Source: Streptomyces sp. ISL-87
GTDB taxonomy: Bacteria; Actinomycetota; Actinomycetes; Streptomycetales; Streptomycetaceae
Assembly: GCF_018614095.1 (NCBI RefSeq)
Contig: NZ_JAGGOY010000036.1
Span: 14,932-78,931, forward strand
DNA: 64,000 bases
Reading direction: 5' to 3'
The notes under the pieces were generated by a model, which saw only the letters and a program-made list of their open reading frames with translations, did not search any database and was not told the origin of the DNA. A program made the translations under genes and the position numbers. This document shows positions 17,242-25,544 of the stretch, piece by piece. Within the stretch, counting starts at the first letter, position 1, and each line of letters begins with the position of its first letter.

Positions 17242-17643
17242 GGTGTGTTCCTTCGGTCCGGAGGGGGGTTCGTTCGTCTCTGGTACCGAAGTTAGAAATC
17301 GGGGTGCGTGGTTGGCGTCCCGCTGGGGAGCTGCGTTAGTGGGTGGCTCTCAGGTATCACCCGGGCTACCCGGCACCGGGGGCGCGTGCACGGCGGGCGG
17401 GGGTGGGGGCGCGGCCGGGGACGGGGTGGTGGTTGTGGGTGCGGGCAGGTCAGGTGGCGGCCAGCCGGGGGGAGTTGGCCCGGCCACCCCCCCCACGTCG
17501 TAGTGCCGTGTCCGCGAACCGTGTTGAAGGGCAAGGGGAGGTGTTCGGGTGTCGGGTCGTGTGGCGGAGGTGTCGCGGGGGAGGGCGGTAAGGGGGGCTG
17601 GGCTGGGAGGAGTTGGGAACGGGGCTGCGTGTAGGGTCCCGGG
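17242..17643. other. Divergent intergenic region, GC-rich, no gene
   Basis: About 400 bases between the hydrolase operon (minus) and the HIT-like gene (plus). It contains purine-rich runs (gggcgggggtgggggcgcgg) and no frame with convincing codon use. It should hold promoters in both directions, but I cannot assign -10/-35 boxes. Confidence 0.45.
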
Positions 17644-18120
17644 GTGATCGACACCGACTGGCGCCACGACCGCATCGGCAGCGCGCACCGGGGGGAGAAC
17701 CCCACCGTCCTGCGCCGCCTCGACTCCGGTTTCGCAGCGATCGGGGACCGGCAGTTCCTGCCCGGGTACTCGGTGCTGCTGACCGACGACCCCGCCGTCA
17801 CCCGGCTCTCGGATCTGACCCGGCCGCGCAGGATCGCGTACCTCACCGGCATGGAGCGGCTCGCCGAGGCCGTCGAGCGGGCCTGCAAGCGGCTCGACCC
17901 CGCCTTCCGCCGCGTGAACATCGAGATCCTCGGCAACACCGACCCGTATCTCCATGCCCACATCTGGCCCCGCTACGAATGGGAGCCCGCCGACCTCGTC
18001 CGGCTGCCGGTCTGGCTGTACGAGGAGGTGGAGTACTGGCGGGGTGAGGAGTACGCGCTCGCTCCACGCCACGACGCGCTGCGGGCGGCCATCGGTGAGG
18101 AGCTCGACGGGTTGTTCTAG
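17644..18120 (+). CDS. HIT-like protein (diadenosine tetraphosphate hydrolase type)
   Basis: The product has 158 residues from GTG 17644. The central segment NIEILGNTDPYLHAHIWPRY resembles the histidine triad but reads His-Ala-His-Ile-Trp, so the third His is missing. The N-terminal part (IGSAHRGENPTVLRRLDSGF, QFLPGYSVLL) matches Streptomyces proteins annotated as diadenosine tetraphosphate hydrolases. Nucleotide-phosphate hydrolysis or transfer is expected of the family, but the altered triad makes activity uncertain. It overlaps the convergent LysE gene by 4 bases. Confidence 0.75.
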   Translation: MIDTDWRHDRIGSAHRGENPTVLRRLDSGFAAIGDRQFLPGYSVLLTDDPAVTRLSDLTRPRRIAYLTGMERLAEAVERACKRLDPAFRRVNIEILGNTDPYLHAHIWPRYEWEPADLVRLPVWLYEEVEYWRGEEYALAPRHDALRAAIGEELDGLF

Positions 18121-18800
18121 GGCGCGGACGCCGCCGTCGCCACTCGGATGCCGAAGGCGATCAGGACCATGCCCGTCACGCGGTCCAGGGCCCGGCGGAC
18201 GCGTGCCCGCGCGAAGAAGTGCCGGGCGCGCGAGAGGACGTACACGTATGTGCCCAGCCAGAGCAGGGTCAGCAGCACGTGCACCAGTACGAGGAGGGCC
18301 ATGCCCGCCGCCGGGGGCAGGTCCGGCGGGGCGAGGGTGGGCAGCAACCCTGTGTAGAAGACGGCGATCTTCGGGTTGAGGGTGTTGGCGAGCAGGCCCG
18401 TGCGCCAGGCGCTGCCGGCGGTCGCGTCGCGCGTGCTGTTCGAGCGGGTCGGGACGCTCGCGCCGTCATGACCTTTCGCAGACGGTGACGGTGATGGTGA
18501 CGGCGGCGGCGCCTCCGCGCCCGCGTGGCGTAGGCACTGGATGCCGAGCCAGCCCAGGTACGCCGCCCCCGCGAGCTTCACCACCAGGTACACCCCGGCG
18601 GACGCGGCGAGCAGCGCCGCCAGCCCGGCCGCCGTGAGGGCGCCCCAGAGCAGCAGCCCGACGGCGATCCCGCCGACCGTGCGCAGCCCGTCGGCCCGGC
18701 CGCGCGATACGGCCCGCTTCGTCACGATGGCCATGTCAGGACCCGGGACGAGCGTGAGGAGTGCCAGGACCCCGGTCGCGGCGGTGAGTTGGGTGAGCAC
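18117..18800 (-). CDS. LysE/RhtB-family amino acid exporter
   Basis: The 227-residue membrane protein has about six hydrophobic segments. Its N-terminus GVLALLTLVPGPDMAIVTKR contains the family PGP motif. The middle carries a hydrophilic insertion (PPPSPSPSPSAKGHDGASVP) that makes it slightly longer than usual. Conserved C-terminal-half phrases (GLLANTLNPKIAVFYTGLLP, VLLTLLWLGTYVYVLSRAR) follow. It probably exports amino acids or their derivatives. Five bases separate it from the SnoaL-like gene upstream, so the two may be co-transcribed. Confidence 0.92.
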   Translation of the reverse strand: MLTQLTAATGVLALLTLVPGPDMAIVTKRAVSRGRADGLRTVGGIAVGLLLWGALTAAGLAALLAASAGVYLVVKLAGAAYLGWLGIQCLRHAGAEAPPPSPSPSPSAKGHDGASVPTRSNSTRDATAGSAWRTGLLANTLNPKIAVFYTGLLPTLAPPDLPPAAGMALLVLVHVLLTLLWLGTYVYVLSRARHFFARARVRRALDRVTGMVLIAFGIRVATAASAP

Positions 18801-18805
18801 GCGGC

Positions 18806-19195
18806 TCAGTCTGCCACCAGGGGTTCGACGTAGCCCGCCCGCCAGCGCGGAGCCGGGTCCTGGCCGGGGCTGGTCCAGTACTCCCTGGCCCCGACGATTT
18901 CCCCGTCGCGCACGGTCCAGAGGGAGACGGCCCGGTAGACGACGTGGTCCTGCGGTATCTCCACCTCCGTGACTACGAGGTCGCCGTCCGCGAGTATGCG
19001 CAGCAGTTCTACGGATCTCTCGTCTGGGTAGCCGTCGTCGTGGTTCACGGCGATGAAATTGGCGCGGCCCACTATGCGTTCACCGCTCACGGGCCATTCG
19101 ATGACGGCGTCCTCGGCGATGAGCTTGGCCACGCCGTCCCAGTCGCCTGCCTCGATTCGCTCCCAGAGTTGTGCCACCACGTTCAAGGGCTCCAT
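18806..19195 (-). CDS. SnoaL/NTF2-like small protein
   Basis: The 129-residue protein has a cone-shaped NTF2 fold typical of SnoaL-like proteins: LWERIEAGDWDGVAKLIAED, AVIEWPVSGERIVGRANFIA, then beta strands ending with a tail rich in Trp and Tyr (REYWTSPGQDPAPRWRAGYV). Members are isomerases, dehydratases or plain ligand binders. No neighbouring pathway gene narrows the choice. It lies five bases upstream of the LysE-type exporter on the same strand. Confidence 0.85.
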   Translation of the reverse strand: MEPLNVVAQLWERIEAGDWDGVAKLIAEDAVIEWPVSGERIVGRANFIAVNHDDGYPDERSVELLRILADGDLVVTEVEIPQDHVVYRAVSLWTVRDGEIVGAREYWTSPGQDPAPRWRAGYVEPLVAD

Positions 19196-19271
19196 GTGCC
19201 GCAGTGTGCGATGGCGGTGTCGTGCGCAACAAGCTTTGCTTGCAGGCTTATTGACTTCGACACAAACGGGG

Positions 19272-19856
19272 TCAGGGGGTGGTGGCGTCGGTCAGGGTGC
19301 CGAGGGCTGCGCTGAGACGCTCCAGGACGCGGGCTGTTTCGGCGAAGGCGGCTTCGCCGAGTTCCTCCGCGAGGCGGGTGGCCAGCGTCGCGTGGCCCGG
19401 GTTGATACGGGCGACCGCGGCGCGGCCGGCCTCCGTCGGGCGGAGCAGCTTCGCGCGCCGGTGGGCCGGGTTCGGCACGTACTCGGCGAGTCCCTGGGCG
19501 GCCAGCAGGTCCGCGATGCGCTGAACGCTCTGGCGGGTGATGCCCATGGCCCGGGCGATCCCCGCGACAGGCAGCGGCTCCCGCAGCACGGCGCCCAGTA
19601 CCTGCCACCGGGCTGCGGTCAGCCCGGCCGGCTTGGCCAGCTCCTCCGAGACGGCGAGGAACTGGCCGTTCAGCCGGAAGACCCCGAGCGCCGTCCGGCT
19701 CAGCAGGTCCTGCCGCTCCCGGAGCGAGAGCGGCTCCGGCCGAGGGTGCTGCTCTCGCTCCTCCAGAGGCTCTGGCTGTGGGTGCGCGGTGTTGCCCTCC
19801 CGCGGCAGCGGTTCCGGCTGGTGGTTCTGTTCCCCCCGCGGTAGTGGGTCAGGCAT
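19272..19856 (-). CDS. MarR-family transcriptional regulator
   Basis: The product has 194 residues. The first ~45 residues are an unusual extension of three degenerate QPEPLxxRE units. A MarR winged helix-turn-helix follows (LTAARWQVLGAVLREPLPVA, GIARAMGITRQSVQRIADLL, wing NPAHRRAKLLRPTEAG). The ATG at 19856 overlaps the stop of the upstream DJ-1/PfpI gene, so the two are co-translated and the regulator probably controls that unit. An ATGACA-N6-TGTCAT palindrome upstream of the PfpI gene is a candidate operator. Confidence 0.9.
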   Translation of the reverse strand: MPDPLPRGEQNHQPEPLPREGNTAHPQPEPLEEREQHPRPEPLSLRERQDLLSRTALGVFRLNGQFLAVSEELAKPAGLTAARWQVLGAVLREPLPVAGIARAMGITRQSVQRIADLLAAQGLAEYVPNPAHRRAKLLRPTEAGRAAVARINPGHATLATRLAEELGEAAFAETARVLERLSAALGTLTDATTP

Positions 19857-20526
19857 TGTCGGGCTCCGTCGCCGCCATGAGGGCCGGGTACGCGCTCGCG
19901 TCCGAGTCGTGGAAGAGGCGGTACCAGGCGTCGAGGGCGTCCGGCTTGTAGACGTCCAGCAGGGCGAAGACCTCGCGGGCGAAGGCCACGGGTTCGGTCG
20001 GGCCCGCCGTGATCAGGTTGCCGTCCGTGACCGCGTCGGCCTCGGTGTAGTGGGCCGCGCCCCCGTAGCCGGGCTGCTGCGCGAGGTAGAAGGAGGCCGC
20101 GCTGGTGTGCGTACGGGCGTCCAGCAGGCCTTCGCGGGCGAGGCCTGCGGTGGCTCCGCAGATCGCCGCGACCGGCACTCCGGCCGCCAGGAACTCCCGG
20201 GCCTTCGCCGCGAACGGTGCCAGGTCGTCGCCCCTGTCCCACAGGCTCGCGCCCGTCAGGATGAGGAGGGACGAGTCTTCGGGGCGCAGGCCGGCCAGGG
20301 CCAGGTCGGGCTGGATGCGGATGCCGCCCATGGTGGTGACCGGCTGCCCGGCGGCGAAGCCGACCGTATGGATCACGTGGCTGCGCTGGGTCAGGTGGGC
20401 GGTGGTGTGGCCGGTCTCCCAGTCCGCGTACGTGTCGTAGACGGCGAGGTGGACCGCCTTGCGGGGGGTTTCGGTCTCTGTGGTGCCTGTGGTGCCCGTG
20501 GTGCCTGTGGTGCCCGCGGTGGTCAT
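19849..20526 (-). CDS. DJ-1/PfpI-family protein (class I glutamine amidotransferase-like)
   Basis: The product has 225 residues from ATG 20526 with ggaggcgacc upstream; a longer frame to 20622 lacks a ribosome binding site. It begins with Gly-Thr-Thr repeats, then the fold typical of this superfamily: LAVYDTYADWETGHTTAHL, LLILTGASLWDRGDDL and nucleophile elbow VAAICGATAGLA with the conserved Cys. Relatives are chaperones, glyoxalases, peptidases or regulators. It forms a two-gene unit with the MarR regulator. Activity cannot be fixed from the sequence. Confidence 0.9.
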   Translation of the reverse strand: MTTAGTTGTTGTTGTTETETPRKAVHLAVYDTYADWETGHTTAHLTQRSHVIHTVGFAAGQPVTTMGGIRIQPDLALAGLRPEDSSLLILTGASLWDRGDDLAPFAAKAREFLAAGVPVAAICGATAGLAREGLLDARTHTSAASFYLAQQPGYGGAAHYTEADAVTDGNLITAGPTEPVAFAREVFALLDVYKPDALDAWYRLFHDSDASAYPALMAATEPDNA

Positions 20527-20604
20527 GGTGGTCGCCTCCAGCGTTGGTGGGGTGTGCCTGGGTGGGTCTCTGTGGGCTTCCTCGCCGGATTCGGAGAGAG
20601 GTGT

Positions 20605-20622
20605 ATGACATAAGGCTGTCAT
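20605..20622. promoter_or_regulatory. Candidate operator ATGACA-N6-TGTCAT
   Basis: A perfect 6-6-6 inverted repeat, followed by further tgtca/gacag half-sites up to 20640. It lies between the PfpI-MarR unit (minus) and the aminotransferase gene (plus). Confidence 0.6.
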
Positions 20623-20752
20623 TTCGACAGGATGCTGTCAATCCCAGGAGGTGCGAGGACCGTGCGCGCAGACAGACTGCCGAGGGCGGCCCCCGACCCC
20701 CATACAATCCGCCGATATCCCTCCCCACCTGCGCACTTTTAGCGTGACGGGC

Positions 20753-22144
20753 ATGACCCCTCATGTCACCGGCGCGACCGTCAAGGCCGCCGACCGCGCT
20801 CACGTCTTCCACTCCTGGTCCGCCCAGGCCCTGATCGACCCGCTCGCCGTCGCCGGTGCCGAAGGGTCGTACTTCTGGGACTACGACGGAAACCGCTTCC
20901 TCGACTTCTCCTCCCAGCTGGTGAACACGAACATCGGCCACCAGCACCCCAAGGTCGTCGCCGCCATCCAGGAGCAGGCCGCCAAGCTCTGCACCCTGGC
21001 GCCCGGCTTCGCCGTCGACGTGCGTTCCGACGCGGCCCGGCTGATCGCCGAGCGGACCCCGGGAGACCTCGACAAGATCTTCTTTACGAATGGCGGCGCC
21101 GAGGCCGTCGAGAACGCCGTACGGATGGCCCGGCTGCACACCGGGCGGCCCAAGGTGATGTCCGCGTACCGCTCGTACCACGGCGCCACCGCCGCCGCGA
21201 TCAACCTCACCGGCGACCCGCGACGCTGGCCCTCCGACACGGCCGCGGCCGGTGTCGTGCACTTCTGGGGCCCGTATCTGTACCGCTCCGCCTTCCATGC
21301 CGCCACCGAGGCCGAGGAATGTGAGCGTGCCCTGGCGCACCTCGCCGACACCATCGCGTTCGAGGGGCCGCAGACCATCGCCGCGATCATCCTGGAGACC
21401 GTGCCCGGCACCGCCGGGATCATGACCCCGCCGGCCGGGTACCTCGCGGGCGTGCGCGAGCTCTGCGACCGCTACGGCATCGTCTTCATCCTCGACGAGG
21501 TCATGTCCGGATTCGGGCGGACCGGCGAGTGGTTCGCCGCCGACCACTGGGGGGTCACCCCTGACCTGATCACCTTCGCCAAGGGCGTGAACAGCGGCTA
21601 CGTGCCGCTCGGCGGTGTCGCCATCTCGGCCGCCATCGCCGAGACCTTCGCCACGCGTCCCTATCCGGGCGGGCTGACGTACTCCGGGCATCCCCTGGCC
21701 TGCGCCGCCGCGGTGGCGACGATCAACGCCATGGAGGAGGAGGGCATCGTCGCGAACGCCCGCCGCATCGGGGAGGACGTGATCGGGCCGGCGCTCGCCG
21801 AGATGGCCGAGCGGCACCCGTCGGTCGGGGAGGTCCGGGGGCTGGGCACCTTCTGGGCGCTGGAACTCGTACGGGACAAGGAGACGCGCGAGCCGCTCGT
21901 TCCGTACAACGCCTCAGGGGCCGACAACGCGCCGATGGGTGAGTTCGCCGCGGCATGCAAGGCGTCCGGCCTGTGGCCCTTCGTCAACATGAACCGGACT
22001 CACGTGGTCCCCCCGTGCACCGTCACGGAGGCCGAGGCGAAGGAGGGGCTGGCGCTGCTCGACGAGGCGCTGACGGTCGCGGACCGGTACGCCGACGGCG
22101 CGGGTGGTGCGGGTGCCCGTATAACGGGCGGTATGTCCGTATAG
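20753..22144 (+). CDS. Class III pyridoxal-phosphate aminotransferase
   Basis: The product has 463 residues from ATG 20753; an in-frame GTG lies nine bases upstream and neither has a clear ribosome binding site. Class III signatures: FFTNGGAEAVENAVRMARLH (phosphate binding), FILDEVMSGFGRTGEWFA with the cofactor-contacting Asp, and TFAKGVNSGYVPLGGVA with the Schiff-base Lys277. Relatives act on omega-amino acids, putrescine, GABA or beta-alanine with pyruvate or 2-oxoglutarate. The adjacent GntR regulator suggests inducible amine or amino-acid catabolism. The C-terminal tail is Gly/Ala-rich. Confidence 0.9.
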   Translation: MTPHVTGATVKAADRAHVFHSWSAQALIDPLAVAGAEGSYFWDYDGNRFLDFSSQLVNTNIGHQHPKVVAAIQEQAAKLCTLAPGFAVDVRSDAARLIAERTPGDLDKIFFTNGGAEAVENAVRMARLHTGRPKVMSAYRSYHGATAAAINLTGDPRRWPSDTAAAGVVHFWGPYLYRSAFHAATEAEECERALAHLADTIAFEGPQTIAAIILETVPGTAGIMTPPAGYLAGVRELCDRYGIVFILDEVMSGFGRTGEWFAADHWGVTPDLITFAKGVNSGYVPLGGVAISAAIAETFATRPYPGGLTYSGHPLACAAAVATINAMEEEGIVANARRIGEDVIGPALAEMAERHPSVGEVRGLGTFWALELVRDKETREPLVPYNASGADNAPMGEFAAACKASGLWPFVNMNRTHVVPPCTVTEAEAKEGLALLDEALTVADRYADGAGGAGARITGGMSV

Positions 22145-22220
22145 CGGCCATAAATCGATCGGTTTCGGCCTCGCTGTCTGGCCTAAGGTGTCCCAAGCTC
22201 TACAGAGGAGACGGACCCCT

Positions 22221-22904
22221 ATGCCAGGCAGCGGCGCTGTCACCCGGAACACACTTCGCCAGCAGATCGCGGACGCGCTGCGTGACGAGGTGCTCGCGGG
22301 ACGCCTGCCGCCGGGGACCGAGTTCACGGTCAAGCACATCGCGGAGCAGTACGAGGTCTCCGCGACCCCCGTGCGCGAGGCGCTGGTGGACCTCTCGGCG
22401 CAGGGGCTGCTGGAGTCGGTCCAGCACCGGGGGTTCCGGGTGCGGGTCTACTCCGTCGGCGACTACGTGGGGATGATCGAGGCCCGCACGCTGATCGTGG
22501 ACGGGATCTTCCGCCGGCTCGTCGAGCGCGGAGCGGCGCCGGGGGCCGCGGAGATGCTGGTGTCGGTGCGGCGCCGGGCGGAGGAGGCGCGGCGGGCGAC
22601 GCAGAGCGGGTCGCTCGAAGTGCTGATCGGCTACGACCTGCGCTTCTGGCGGGAGCTGAGCGGGCTGGTCGCGAATACGTACATCACCGAGTTCCTGCAC
22701 CGGATCCGGGTGCAGTGCTGGGTGTTCGCCGTGCCGCACCTTCAGCGGGATCCGCTGCGGATGCGGGAGGCGCTGTGGGGCGGGCACCGCGAGCTGGTGG
22801 AGGCGGTGACGCGGGCCGATGTTGAGGAGGTACGGCGGATGGTTCGGGCGTACAACCAGCATGGGCTGGACTGGGCGGCGGGGCTGGAGCCGTTGACTCC
22901 GTGA
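22221..22904 (+). CDS. GntR-family regulator (FadR/FCD type)
   Basis: The product has 227 residues from ATG 22221, with gaggag twelve bases upstream. The N-terminal winged helix-turn-helix (LRQQIADALRDEVLAGRLPP, TVKHIAEQYEVSATPVREAL, with a short beta wing) is followed by an all-helical FCD ligand domain (IEARTLIVDGIFRRLVERGA ... WGGHRELVEAVTRADVEEVR). It lies 76 bases behind the aminotransferase on the same strand. It probably senses that enzyme's substrate or product and controls the gene. The last codons enter a tandem repeat. Confidence 0.92.
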   Translation: MPGSGAVTRNTLRQQIADALRDEVLAGRLPPGTEFTVKHIAEQYEVSATPVREALVDLSAQGLLESVQHRGFRVRVYSVGDYVGMIEARTLIVDGIFRRLVERGAAPGAAEMLVSVRRRAEEARRATQSGSLEVLIGYDLRFWRELSGLVANTYITEFLHRIRVQCWVFAVPHLQRDPLRMREALWGGHRELVEAVTRADVEEVRRMVRAYNQHGLDWAAGLEPLTP

Positions 22905-22984
22905 GCCGTCGCTGACTCCGTGGGCCGTCGCTGACTCCGTGAGCCGTTGAGCCGTTGAGCCGCTGGCTCCGTGAGCCGCTTGAT
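22890..22984 (+). repeat. Tandem repeat gccgtcgctgactccgtga
   Basis: About three 19-bp units followed by shorter gagccgtt units. It starts inside the last codons of the GntR gene and runs into the spacer. Confidence 0.8.
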
Positions 22985-23093
22985 CCCTCCCTGAGTTCCG
23001 GGTCTCCGCGACCTGGTTTTGCGCACCCCTTCGCGGAGGGTGTTCGGCGCACTACGCTGACCGGATCGGCGGCAACGACTGATCGGAGCCCGC

Positions 23094-23744
23094 GTGGCCT
23101 GTGACCTGTGGTTGGTCCCCCTTGTCGACGTGCTGTGCCACAGCCCCGACAACCCCTTCGCGGAAGAGATCGCCTCCTACGACAAGGTGCTGGGCGAGGC
23201 GGGACTCCCGTCGGTGCCCGTGTTCGCGTACATGCCGGGGCTTTCCGGGGATGTCGCCCCGGTGGCCGGGTTCGACTACGACGCCCTGCACTTCCTGCGG
23301 CGGGCGTACCTTCTGCAGATCTGCGGGCTGCCGGTGACTCCGGTGGACGAGCTGGGCGGGGACTACGAGCAGCTGCTGGAGATGTTCGAGTCCACGGCTC
23401 AGCAGTCACATCTGGTGTGGCACTACGACCATGCCGGGGCGTACGTGCCGGTCGACTTCGCGGCTCCGCTGGCGAACGAGGAGCTGTTGGCCGGGGGCGG
23501 GCCGTTGGGGTCCGCGCAGGGGCTGCTGCGGGAGCTGGCCTTTGTCGCCGCGGCGATCGGGATCGACCCGGGGAATCCGCCTGCGGCGCCGGCGCCGCCT
23601 GGGCGGCCGACGTCGCTGGAGGAGCCGGCGGGGCCGGTTCCGTACGACGACAGTCCTTTTGCGCGGGAGCGGTATGTCTGGCTGGGGTTGCATGCGGCGG
23701 CGACGCGGTGCCTTGGGCAGGGCTCGATGATTATTTTCAGCTGA
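23094..23744 (+). CDS. Conserved hypothetical protein
   Basis: The product has 216 residues from GTG 23094. The sequence (MACDLWLVPLVDVLCHSPDN, ASYDKVLGEAGLPSVPVFAY, ... PFARERYVWLGLHAAATRCL) is acidic and soluble with no membrane segment, and I recognise no catalytic motif. It appears to be one of the Streptomyces-conserved proteins near recR. It is followed by a 4 x 53-bp tandem repeat and then the convergent SLATT gene. Function unknown. Confidence 0.75.
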   Translation: MACDLWLVPLVDVLCHSPDNPFAEEIASYDKVLGEAGLPSVPVFAYMPGLSGDVAPVAGFDYDALHFLRRAYLLQICGLPVTPVDELGGDYEQLLEMFESTAQQSHLVWHYDHAGAYVPVDFAAPLANEELLAGGGPLGSAQGLLRELAFVAAAIGIDPGNPPAAPAPPGRPTSLEEPAGPVPYDDSPFARERYVWLGLHAAATRCLGQGSMIIFS

Positions 23745-23852
23745 GCGGGGGCCGGTGCCGGTGCCGTGCCGTGCCGGGCCGGTGGGGTGGGGCGGGGCTC
23801 GGGGTGCCGCTGCGCGGAGCTTTCTCCCCGCCCCGCCCTTTCTCCGTATCCC

Positions 23853-24055
23853 GGGGCTCCGCCCCGGACCCCGCGCCTCAAGCGCCGGCGGGGCTGAAGG
23901 GCCCTGGGGCTCCGCCCCGGACCCCGCGCCTCAAGCGCCGGCGGGGCTGAAGGGCCCTGGGGCTCCGCCCCGGACCCGGCGGCTCAAGCGCCGGCGGGGC
24001 TGAAGGGCCCTGGGGCTCCGCCCCGGACCCCGCGCCTCAAGCGCCGGCGGGGTTG
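23853..24055 (+). repeat. Four tandem copies of a 53-bp palindromic Streptomyces repeat
   Basis: Units begin at 23853, 23906, 23959 and 24012. Each is ggggctccgccccgg, then acc ccgcgcctcaagcgccggcg, then gggctgaagggccct. The third unit has cggcggctc instead of ccgcgcctc. Each unit contains two inverted repeats (ggggctccgcccc and a gcgcc/ggcgc stem). Similar sequence appears at 62.1 kb. No gene lies in 23745-24126. Confidence 0.92.
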
Positions 24056-24126
24056 TTTTGGGCCGCGGGGATGCTTGGGGCGGCGGGGCTGGTTTGGGCC
24101 TGCCGGGGTGGTTGGCCGGGGGTTTC

Positions 24127-24873
24127 TCAGCGGGGCTGTTCCGGGGGGCGTTGGCGGGGCATGTTGGGGCGGGTGCCTGGGGGGAGGGGGTAGCGGGACG
24201 GGGGGTTGGCGCCTTCGGCGCGGGTGGTCGAGGCGGCGAAGGACTGCATCACCAGGGGGGCCGGGCCGGCGCGGAATTCGACCATCCAGTCCGCCGTCTC
24301 CGAGCGGACCAGCTCCGTGATGTCCTCCGAGAACCGGCGCAGCACCGTCAGGCAGCGTTCTGCGGCCTCGCTCGCCGTGCCCTCCGTGGGGCCCAGGATT
24401 TCCCGTACGTTTTCCGAGGCCCAGTCGAACTGGAGCGTCTGCAGTCGCCGCTGCACCGCCTGAGCCGTCGCTACGTCCCGCATCCAGCCCGAGGTCAGGC
24501 CGAAGAACCGGTCGCAGGCCAGGCAGGCCGCGGCCAGCAGGAGCGAGAGGTAGCCGTACGACGCGGTGCCCGGGGCCGAGCCCGTGAGCTCCAGCAGGGG
24601 CATCGCGGCGCCGGTGACCGCCCCGGCCGCCGCGCCCACCCGCAGGATCCGCGCGCCGCGGCGCTTCCATGCCCGGTCGGAGAGATACCACTCCGCGGTG
24701 CGCAGTGCATCGGCCTCGACCCGCCGGTAGAGCTCGTCGAGCCGCTCGGCGGGCTCGCCCCAGTCACCGAGGGGGAACGGCCGGCTGGTCAGATCGCCCG
24801 CCGCCATCGGCCCGCCGCCCTCATCCCGGGGATCCCGGGGTGGCCCCTCGGGCTGCATCTCCGGCTGGCTCAC
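24127..24873 (-). CDS. SLATT-type two-transmembrane protein
   Basis: The product has 248 residues from GTG 24873, with agggag about 8 bases upstream. A helix (ERLDELYRRVEADALRTAEW) leads into two close membrane segments (ILRVGAAAGAVTGAAMPLLE and SYGYLSLLLAAACLACDRFF), then a long amphipathic helical region. This is the pattern of SLATT proteins (SMODS/SLOG-associating 2TM effectors). Family members are predicted membrane-perturbing effectors, often linked to nucleotide-signal systems. Here it sits beside ybaB-recR with no CD-NTase in view. It may be a domesticated housekeeping paralogue. Confidence 0.75.
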   Translation of the reverse strand: MSQPEMQPEGPPRDPRDEGGGPMAAGDLTSRPFPLGDWGEPAERLDELYRRVEADALRTAEWYLSDRAWKRRGARILRVGAAAGAVTGAAMPLLELTGSAPGTASYGYLSLLLAAACLACDRFFGLTSGWMRDVATAQAVQRRLQTLQFDWASENVREILGPTEGTASEAAERCLTVLRRFSEDITELVRSETADWMVEFRAGPAPLVMQSFAASTTRAEGANPPSRYPLPPGTRPNMPRQRPPEQPR

Positions 24874-25135
24874 CCGGCACTCCCTCTGCCTGCGCTGACG
24901 TGTGGTGGTGCGCGTGTGCGCAATGGTGCGCATGCTCTTCCTACCTTTGAATGACGGGCCATGGGCGACGAATCCCCGGTTTTCCGCTCGCAAGGAGGTC
25001 TCCAGCAGGTACGCGCACGTCCCGTCTCTCACTCGAAAGAGTTGGTCCTCACGGCGTAGGGCGCACCGGCCGGGGAGCACGTAGGCTCGGATTGACCAAG
25101 CGTTCCGCAGGCTCGACGGCATGGAGTGATTACCT

Positions 25136-25480
25136 GTGATTCCCGGTGGTGGCCAGCCCAACATGCAGCAGCTGCTCCAGCAGGCCCAGAAGATGCAGCA
25201 GGACCTCGCCGCGGCCCAGGAAGAGCTGGCGAACGCCGAGGTCGAGGGCCAGGCCGGCGGCGGTCTGGTCAAGGCGACCGTCACCGGTTCCGGTGAACTG
25301 CGCGCGCTGGTGATCGACCCGAAGGCCGTGGACCCCGAGGACACGGAGACGCTCGCCGACCTGGTGGTCGCGGCGGTTCAGGCGGCCAACGAGAATGCAC
25401 AGGCGCTCCAGCAGGAGAAGCTGGGCCCGCTGGCCCAGGGGCTGGGCGGCGGCAGCGGTATCCCGGGCCTCCCGTTCTAG
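25136..25480 (+). CDS. YbaB/EbfC nucleoid-associated protein
   Basis: The product has 114 residues from GTG 25136. The N-terminal helix ([20 protein letters not shown]) and the strands [20 protein letters not shown] are diagnostic of the YbaB dimer that binds DNA. It is directly upstream of recR, the arrangement found across bacteria, and probably co-transcribed with it (64-base gap). Confidence 0.96.
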   Translation: MIPGGGQPNMQQLLQQAQKMQQDLAAAQEELANAEVEGQAGGGLVKATVTGSGELRALVIDPKAVDPEDTETLADLVVAAVQAANENAQALQQEKLGPLAQGLGGGSGIPGLPF

Positions 25481-25544
25481 TCCTCCAGTAACCTCCGACT
25501 CCCACCGAAACCGACTCTCACCGAAACCGAAAGAAGGCAGTCCG

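Noticed and set aside
17308..17634. 108-codon frame in the divergent region before the HIT-like gene
   Set aside because: Gly/Arg-rich, no homology recognised, codon pattern unlike real genes in the window.
23853..24055. Regular repeats as a possible CRISPR array
   Set aside because: Units are directly adjacent with no unique spacers, are palindromic throughout, and no cas gene is present.
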